Shown: one piece after another, positions 33,034-35,007 of the stretch
Numbering within the stretch: the first letter of the stretch is position 1
How the letters are laid out: each line of letters opens with the position of its first letter
Assembly: GCA_028285005.1 (NCBI GenBank)
Contig: JANQQP010000027.1
Span: forward strand, 1-35,007
Source: Dehalococcoidia bacterium
GTDB taxonomy: Bacteria; Chloroflexota; Dehalococcoidia; Lucifugimonadales; Lucifugimonadaceae
DNA: 35,007 bases
Direction: 5' to 3'
Position numbers and translations under genes: made by a program
Notes under the pieces: generated by a model
What the model saw: the letters and a program-made list of their open reading frames with translations, nothing else
What the model was told of the DNA's origin: nothing
Databases searched by the model: none

Positions 33034-33451
33034 AGCGACGAGAATCAGCTGGACTGCGCTTCCCCTCTCCCTCGATGGGAGGGGGACTAAGGGAGAGGGT
33101 GACGTCGGCCAGAGGCCGACCACTCGCCAACCCTAGGGCACCCTTCGACAGGCTCAGGATGGCGACTTATGTCATTCTGAACTTGATTCAGAATCTCCCG
33201 GTGACCGTCCATCAACGGTCAGATCCCTCCGCGCTGGTCGGGATGACAGGCTGATGGGTCGAAGCGCCATTTCTCCCTCCCTAGTAGGGAGGGAGTTAGA
33301 GGGTGGGTTGTCGGCTCTGGCAGCAACTGGCTGAGTCAGACGAATGACCCTGTCCCAAGCTGGGAGAGGGAATTGACTACCTCTCCCCAGCCACCCCCAT
33401 CACGTACACTCCGCTCGCCCGAAAACCGCTACCTGAAGCAGAGGACCACCT
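33034..33451. repeat. Large repeat cluster after fbp
   Basis: In order: a CTCCCTCGATGGGAGGGGG hairpin with a GTCGGCC/GGCCGAC stem (33062-33120); a CTTCGACAGG-family copy (33138-33163); a three-way-junction element (33170-33248); the G-rich hairpin (33273-33310, tracts 33287-33307); and a shortened hairpin copy CCCTGTCCCA/TGGGAGAGGG (33345-33375). About 75 bp of unique sequence precedes the next gene. No gene is present. Confidence 0.8.
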
Positions 33452-34438
33452 GTGACCACCGTTGCCCTTCTCGCCAACCTCACCACATCCGAACACCGCG
33501 GCCGCTGGGAACTGATGCAACAGCTGGCGCCGGAAGGCATCGAAACCCGCCTCATCAACCCTGAACTCTCGCGCGGTGAACTCATCGAAGCCCTGCAAGG
33601 CGTCGAAGCGATCATCCCGTGGCTCGCCAGGGTGCCTGTCGACCTGGCTCAAGAGTGCAAAGACCTCAAGCTCGTCCAGTTGCTCACCGCAGGCTTCGAC
33701 ATCGTCGACGTCGGCGGTCTTCAGGACGTCGGTGTCAAGGTCGCCAACAACGGCGGCTCCAACGCCATATCCGTCTCTGAGCACGCGATGTCGCTCATGC
33801 TCTCGGTCTACCGGCGCCTGATGGACTCCTGGGAAAACACCCGTGACGGCAAGTGGCGGTCCGGGATCGACCAGCTTCCGTTCCGCAGCGAGATCAATGG
33901 CAAGACGGTCGGCATCATCGGCTTCGGAAACATCGGCAGGCAGGTGGCGCGACGGCTGCAGGGCTGGGACGTGGAGTTGCTCTACCACGACATAGTCGAG
34001 CTGATGCCCGGCCGCGACGCCGAGCTGGGCGCGGTTGCCACGCCGCTCGACGACCTGCTTACACGCTCTGACATCGTCACGGCGCATGTGCCGCTCAACC
34101 GTTCCACCCGCGGCATGTTTGGCGCGAGAGAGTTCGGGCTTATGAAGAAGACGACGGTCTTCATCAACACCTGCCGCGGCCCGGTGCACAACGAAGCTGC
34201 ACTGATCGAGGCGCTGCGGAACGGCGAGATCGCCGGTGCCGGCCTGGACGTGCTTGAAGTGGAGCCTACGGACCCCGACAACCCGCTGCTGAGCATGGAG
34301 AACGTGGTCGTAACGCCGCACTGGGCAGGCGGCACGTCGGAGGGCAACGAACGAGCGCTGCGTTTCGCAATGTCCAACTTCCAGCGTCTCGCCGAAGGCC
34401 GCAAGTTGCTCTCGATAGTCAAGCCGGAGACTGACTAG
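33452..34438 (+). CDS. D-isomer-specific 2-hydroxyacid dehydrogenase family protein
   Basis: This 328-residue protein has the NAD-binding loop GFGNIG (157-162), the catalytic Arg in NTCRGPVHNE, the acidic residue in LEVEPTD and the His in TPHWAGG. GTG 33452 is preceded by AGAGGA. It is the same superfamily as the gene at 1949 but diverged: a Cys precedes the catalytic Arg and TPHWAGG replaces SPHAAA, so the two likely act on different 2-keto/2-hydroxy acids. There is no ACT domain. The small unknown gene follows 97 bp downstream. Confidence 0.9.
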   Translation: MTTVALLANLTTSEHRGRWELMQQLAPEGIETRLINPELSRGELIEALQGVEAIIPWLARVPVDLAQECKDLKLVQLLTAGFDIVDVGGLQDVGVKVANNGGSNAISVSEHAMSLMLSVYRRLMDSWENTRDGKWRSGIDQLPFRSEINGKTVGIIGFGNIGRQVARRLQGWDVELLYHDIVELMPGRDAELGAVATPLDDLLTRSDIVTAHVPLNRSTRGMFGAREFGLMKKTTVFINTCRGPVHNEAALIEALRNGEIAGAGLDVLEVEPTDPDNPLLSMENVVVTPHWAGGTSEGNERALRFAMSNFQRLAEGRKLLSIVKPETD

Positions 34439-34535
34439 CGACGGGCTCTGCACCGCGGCCGAATTCCCCTGCTTGAGCTATGCTCCACGCTTCGGCGGAG
34501 CAACTTGCCGCCGATAGTCAGGAGAGACGAACCCG

Positions 34536-34844
34536 ATGCTTTTCATGGTCGAGCTTGTGCACGGACCCGACAAGTGCCCCGCCGTCCACCCCGTAATTGC
34601 GGCTGGCTCCGCGAGCCATCTCGCAGGCCTGGAGCAGACGGCGTCTGAGCACGGGGCTAGGATCGTGGGCGGCTGGTCATTTCCGGTCGGGCACAAGCTC
34701 TGGTACGTGGTCGAGGCCGATGACTCCAGCGCAGTCTCAGACCTGTTCTTCGCCGCACAGGCCCATCACTGGAGCACCGTCACTATCAACCCCGTGATAG
34801 ACCACGAAACCTTCAAAGAGAGGGTTCTGGGCGCGACGGACTAG
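34536..34844 (+). CDS. Small uncharacterised protein, ferredoxin-like fold suspected
   Basis: This 102-residue protein starts at ATG 34536 after AGGAGAGA. The pattern MLFMVELVHGPDKCP, a helix (ASHLAGLEQTASEHGARI), WSFPVGHKLWYVVEADDSSAVSDLFFAA and HHWSTVTINPVID suggests a beta-alpha-beta repeat like the dimeric alpha-beta barrel/DUF3303 type. No catalytic motif is recognised. The fold idea rests on pattern only; the function is unknown. Confidence 0.7.
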   Translation: MLFMVELVHGPDKCPAVHPVIAAGSASHLAGLEQTASEHGARIVGGWSFPVGHKLWYVVEADDSSAVSDLFFAAQAHHWSTVTINPVIDHETFKERVLGATD

Positions 34845-35007
34845 ACGGCGTTACAGCGATCCCAAGTCTGTCGAAGGATGGCGTTCCGTTTCTCCCTCCC
34901 TGTCAGGAAGGGAGTTAGAGGGTGGGTTGATGTCTGGGCTTTGCCCAGACCGGGCGCGGCAAGCAGCGCCCCCACCGGATCTGTGGCTGCCAGTCAGAAG
35001 AATGACC
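34845..35007. repeat. Repeat cluster at the window end
   Basis: A reversed CTTCGACAGG-family copy (34858-34882) is followed by the G-rich hairpin (34892-34928; its first tract is broken, reading GGAAGGG). Next are a TGTCTGGGCTTTGCCCAGAC hairpin (~34931-34949), a GGGCGC-GCAAGC-GCGCCC hairpin (~34951-34978) and the start of another GGCTGCCAGTCAGA unit cut by the window edge. Confidence 0.7.

Noticed and set aside
33377..34453. Long minus-strand open frame opposite the second 2-hydroxyacid dehydrogenase
   Set aside because: The plus strand has all catalytic motifs of the family; the minus frame is a shadow.
1..35007. tRNA, rRNA or integrase-attachment features
   Set aside because: No cloverleaf, rRNA segment, integrase or direct-repeat attachment pair was recognised anywhere in the window.

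Overview
This 35 kb window is moderately GC-rich chromosomal DNA from a bacterium. It has compact metabolic genes, frequent TTG and GTG starts, a Thr/Pro-rich lipoprotein linker, an enolase-superfamily enzyme, 2-hydroxyacid dehydrogenases and a corrinoid methyl-transfer cluster. The intergenic gaps are full of short palindromic repeats. Together these suggest Chloroflexota, perhaps a marine SAR202/Dehalococcoidia-like lineage. That placement is an inference from gene style; there is no rRNA or tRNA in the window to fix it.

Layout. 1-2974 (minus): a truncated peptide-type ABC substrate-binding lipoprotein behind a near-consensus promoter, and a 2-hydroxyacid dehydrogenase. 3212-9660 (plus): a corrinoid-dependent methyl-transfer locus with a PF13769-type small protein, a homocysteine S-methyltransferase, an unknown 222-residue protein, a URO-D-fold methyltransferase, a corrinoid protein, a small Cys-rich unknown and a RACo-like [2Fe-2S]/ASKHA activator. 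10008-15545 (minus): a three-subunit NADH-dehydrogenase-like flavin/Fe-S module (NuoE-, NuoF- and NuoG/FdhA-like) followed by thioredoxin. 15994-18301: a divergent SDR and class V aminotransferase. 18467-20588: a membrane-anchored unknown and an Eis-like acetyltransferase. 20692-22448: a PadR regulator with a palindromic operator at its start and a coupled membrane protein. 22741-27449: an enolase-superfamily dehydratase divergent from a three-gene ABC-2 exporter. 27859-30442: an M20 amidohydrolase, a LON-substrate-binding-domain protein and a DUF402 protein. 30712-33033: divergent class I aldolase and fructose-1,6-bisphosphatase (gluconeogenesis). 33452-34844: a second 2-hydroxyacid dehydrogenase and a small unknown.

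How the genes may work together. The methyl-transfer locus has parts for moving a methyl group from an unidentified donor to the corrinoid protein and on to homocysteine, and for reductively rescuing inactive Co(II) corrinoid through the RACo-like protein. The convergent NADH-type module could supply electrons. Its large subunit resembles formate dehydrogenase but has neither Cys nor Sec where the catalytic residue should be, and its NuoF-like subunit has lost the cysteines of the N-terminal [2Fe-2S] site, so it should not be called a formate dehydrogenase without proof.

The most unusual non-coding content is a set of interspersed repeats in nearly every gap from 6440 onward: an ~80 bp element predicted to fold as a three-way junction (eight copies), a G-rich hairpin that is also a potential G-quadruplex (seven copies, five with all four G-tracts), other hairpin families, and a 168 bp unit bounded by perfect 33 bp inverted repeats directly after the RACo-like stop codon.
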